Source: Clostridia bacterium (lineage in GTDB: Bacteria; Bacillota; UBA994; PWPR01). From it: 6,157 nucleotides of DNA. The number at the start of each line of letters is the position of its first letter. The stretch's first letter is position 1. The stretch spans positions 1-6,157 of the forward strand of contig PWPR01000205.1 of the NCBI GenBank assembly GCA_003557085.1, given 5' to 3'. This document shows, one piece after another, positions 5,124-6,157 of the stretch. The notes under the pieces were generated by a model, which was not told the origin of the DNA, made no database searches, and worked only from the letters and a program-made list of their open reading frames with translations. The position numbers were made by a program, and so were the translations under genes.

Positions 5124-5828
5124 ATGAAAAGCAAGAAAACAGTAGGTATCATTGGAGGAATGGGGCCAGAGGCAACTTCTGACTTCTTCCAAAAACTCAT
5201 TAAAGCTACACCAGCGATTAAAGATCAAGATCATTTAAGAGTAATAATTGATAGTAACACGAATATTCCTGATAGAGTGCAGGCTATCTTAGGGAACGGA
5301 CCTTCTCCAGTTGCAGAAATAGTAAAATCAGTTAAATTGCTTGAGAAAGCAGGGGCAGAGATTTATGTAATGCCATGTAATACTGCTCATTACTATTATG
5401 GAGAGATTGCAAAAGAAGTTGAGGGTGAATTCTTTCATATAATGAAAGTAGTTGCTAATCATATTGTATCCAAGTATCCTGCTGTTGAGAAAGTGGGGCT
5501 ACTTGCTACTACTGGAACGATAGATTCAGGTCTATATCATAAAGCTTTTAAAGAGTTTGGTTTGAAAACAATTGTGCCAGATGATTTTACTCAACTTGAA
5601 GTAATGGAAGCGATATTTGCACCTTGGGGAATAAAAGCAGGGAAGTATAAGGATGCAAAAACTGTGCTTAAACGTTCTGCTCAAAAACTAATCTCTAATG
5701 GTGCAGAATTAATAGTAATGGGATGTACAGATTTACCACTAGCTTTAGAAAAAAAAGACGTACAAGTTAATTTGCTTGATTCATCAGAAGTATTAGCAAA
5801 TGAGGTTGTAGCAAAAGCATATAAATAA
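5124..5828 (+). CDS. Aspartate/glutamate racemase family protein
   Basis: This 234-residue protein is a PLP-independent amino-acid racemase of the Asp/Glu racemase superfamily, closest by eye to the aspartate racemase type. These enzymes use two cysteines to deprotonate and reprotonate the alpha carbon. Both are present: Cys85 in VMPCNTAHY (82-90) and Cys201 in VMGCTDLPL (198-206), where many members have GCTE. The N-terminal GIIGGMGPEAT (8-18) and SNTNIPDR (44-51) are also typical. Length is normal and no signal peptide is present. A likely role is making D-Asp or D-Glu or broad-specificity D-amino acids, but the substrate cannot be fixed. The ATG follows TGGAGG with 7-base spacing. It ends about 25 bases before the rRNA promoter, and no terminator is seen, so read-through into the rRNA operon is possible. 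Confidence 0.92.
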   Translation: MKSKKTVGIIGGMGPEATSDFFQKLIKATPAIKDQDHLRVIIDSNTNIPDRVQAILGNGPSPVAEIVKSVKLLEKAGAEIYVMPCNTAHYYYGEIAKEVEGEFFHIMKVVANHIVSKYPAVEKVGLLATTGTIDSGLYHKAFKEFGLKTIVPDDFTQLEVMEAIFAPWGIKAGKYKDAKTVLKRSAQKLISNGAELIVMGCTDLPLALEKKDVQVNLLDSSEVLANEVVAKAYK

Positions 5829-5881
5829 AAAAAAGAAAAAAACAAAATATATTTGACAAGAGCAGATATCTTCGGTATACT
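5829..5881 (+). promoter_or_regulatory. rRNA operon promoter P1 with A-rich upstream element
   Basis: A consensus TTGACA (5853-5858) and TATACT (5876-5881) are separated by exactly 17 bases. The roughly 24 bases upstream (5829-5852) are almost entirely A and T with long A-runs, as in UP elements of strong rRNA promoters. Predicted start is around 5888-5890. Confidence 0.88.
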
Positions 5882-5982
5882 CTTTTTCCGGTGAGCCGCT
5901 ACAGGCAAACCTTTGATAAATAAGCACAGAAATACTTAATAACAACATCATGAAATTAGCATCAAAAATTCAAAATTAGGTA

Positions 5983-6011
5983 TTGACTGAGCTAGGTTGT
6001 CATGCTATTAT
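5983..6011 (+). promoter_or_regulatory. rRNA operon promoter P2
   Basis: TTGACT (5983-5988) and TATTAT (6006-6011) are spaced exactly 17 bases, about 130 bases downstream of P1. Tandem promoters are common before rRNA operons in Firmicutes. The base 7 positions after the -10 is G6018, suiting the G starts usual for Bacillus rRNA transcripts. Confidence 0.75.
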
Positions 6012-6017
6012 ATACAA

Positions 6018-6037
6018 GCCGTCGCAAAGAGGACGGC
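6018..6037 (+). promoter_or_regulatory. Leader hairpin at the predicted P2 transcript start
   Basis: GCCGTC (6018-6023) and GACGGC (6032-6037) form a perfect 6-bp GC-rich stem with an 8-base loop. The stem begins at the predicted +1 of P2 and no T-run follows, so it is not a terminator. It could protect the 5' end of the leader or act in processing; both are inference. Confidence 0.5.
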
Positions 6038-6050
6038 AAGGAAGCAAGAA

Positions 6051-6066
6051 CATTGAGAATTGAATA
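6051..6066 (+). promoter_or_regulatory. boxA-like antitermination sequence
   Basis: CATTGAGAATTGAATA resembles the boxA-type element (CTTTGAAAACTGAATA-like) found in rRNA leaders of Firmicutes, where Nus factors load to prevent premature termination. It lies about 40 bases before 16S. The match is partial. Confidence 0.45.
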
Positions 6067-6104
6067 GTGAAGCGAAAGTACTTGAGCAGAGAGTAAAAAA
6101 GTAA

Positions 6105-6157
6105 TTTACGGAGAGTTTGATCCTGGCTCAGGACGAACGCTGGCGGCGTGCCTCATA
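6105..6157 (+). rRNA. rrs: 16S ribosomal RNA, first ~53 bases (runs off the right edge)
   Basis: The conserved 16S start GGAGAGTTTGATCCTGGCTC begins at 6110, followed by the conserved GACGAACGCTGGCGGCGTGCC. Aligning AGAGTTTGATC (6112) with position 8 of the standard numbering puts the mature 5' end near 6105. The 5' GGAG and the GGCGTGCC context are typical of Firmicutes. Confidence 0.98.

Larger units (their letters stand above)
5888..6104 (+). other. rRNA operon leader region
   Basis: This non-coding stretch runs from the predicted P1 start to the 16S gene. It contains a short imperfect stem-loop near the P1 start (GGTGAGCC with GGCAAACC, 5890-5911), the second promoter, a 6-bp hairpin and a boxA-like sequence. 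No open frame with a ribosome binding site was found. Confidence 0.7.

Noticed and set aside
5890..6040. Fragments resembling a c-di-GMP-I riboswitch (ACAGGCAAACC, later GTCGCAAAG)
   Set aside because: The two fragments are about 115 bases apart with a promoter between them, and the conserved second stem and receptor are missing; the position in an rRNA leader also argues against it.

Overview
The window reads as chromosomal DNA of a low-GC Gram-positive anaerobe, probably a member of the Clostridia. The evidence is the AT-rich coding sequence, strong AGGAGG-type ribosome binding sites, sigma-A-type promoters, a ferredoxin-type aldo/keto reductase carrying two [4Fe-4S] motifs (typical of anaerobes), and a 16S rRNA 5' end of Firmicutes type (GGAGAGTTTGATCCTGGCTC). 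The genus cannot be fixed from 53 bases of 16S.

Left end (1-404). The 5' part of a lysine/glutamate-rich coiled-coil gene runs off the left edge on the minus strand. Its codon use is richer in CAG and CTG than that of its neighbours, and its Shine-Dalgarno sequence sits in the loop of a perfect 6-bp hairpin. Just upstream lies a 30-codon remnant of a DMT/EamA-type membrane transporter. It keeps its promoter and ribosome binding site but stops abruptly where the sequence character changes. The most economical reading is that a mobile element, or another foreign segment, was inserted into the transporter gene. The element family was not identified.

Minus-strand block (405-3795). In transcription order this is a ferredoxin-type aldo/keto reductase, a D-2-hydroxyacid dehydrogenase, a cytoplasmic cyclophilin and then, after a clear intrinsic terminator and a new promoter, a membrane-anchored DUF4230 protein. 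The first three genes are closely spaced and probably co-transcribed from a strong extended -10 promoter. A hairpin with a short U-tract between the first two may attenuate expression, and it overlaps a second hairpin that would cover the dehydrogenase ribosome binding site.

Middle (3796-5029). The reductase promoter is back-to-back with that of a SAM-dependent methyltransferase on the plus strand. The methyltransferase gene is convergent with, and overlaps by 11 bp, a divergent peptide deformylase gene on the minus strand.

Right end (5030-6157). An aspartate/glutamate racemase-family gene on the plus strand is followed by a ribosomal RNA operon leader with an A-rich upstream element, two tandem near-consensus promoters (P1 and P2), a hairpin at the predicted P2 start, a boxA-like sequence and the first ~53 bases of 16S rRNA. 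Apart from the left junction this is an ordinary housekeeping and metabolic region. I saw no clearly novel multi-gene system. The more interesting signals are small regulatory structures.
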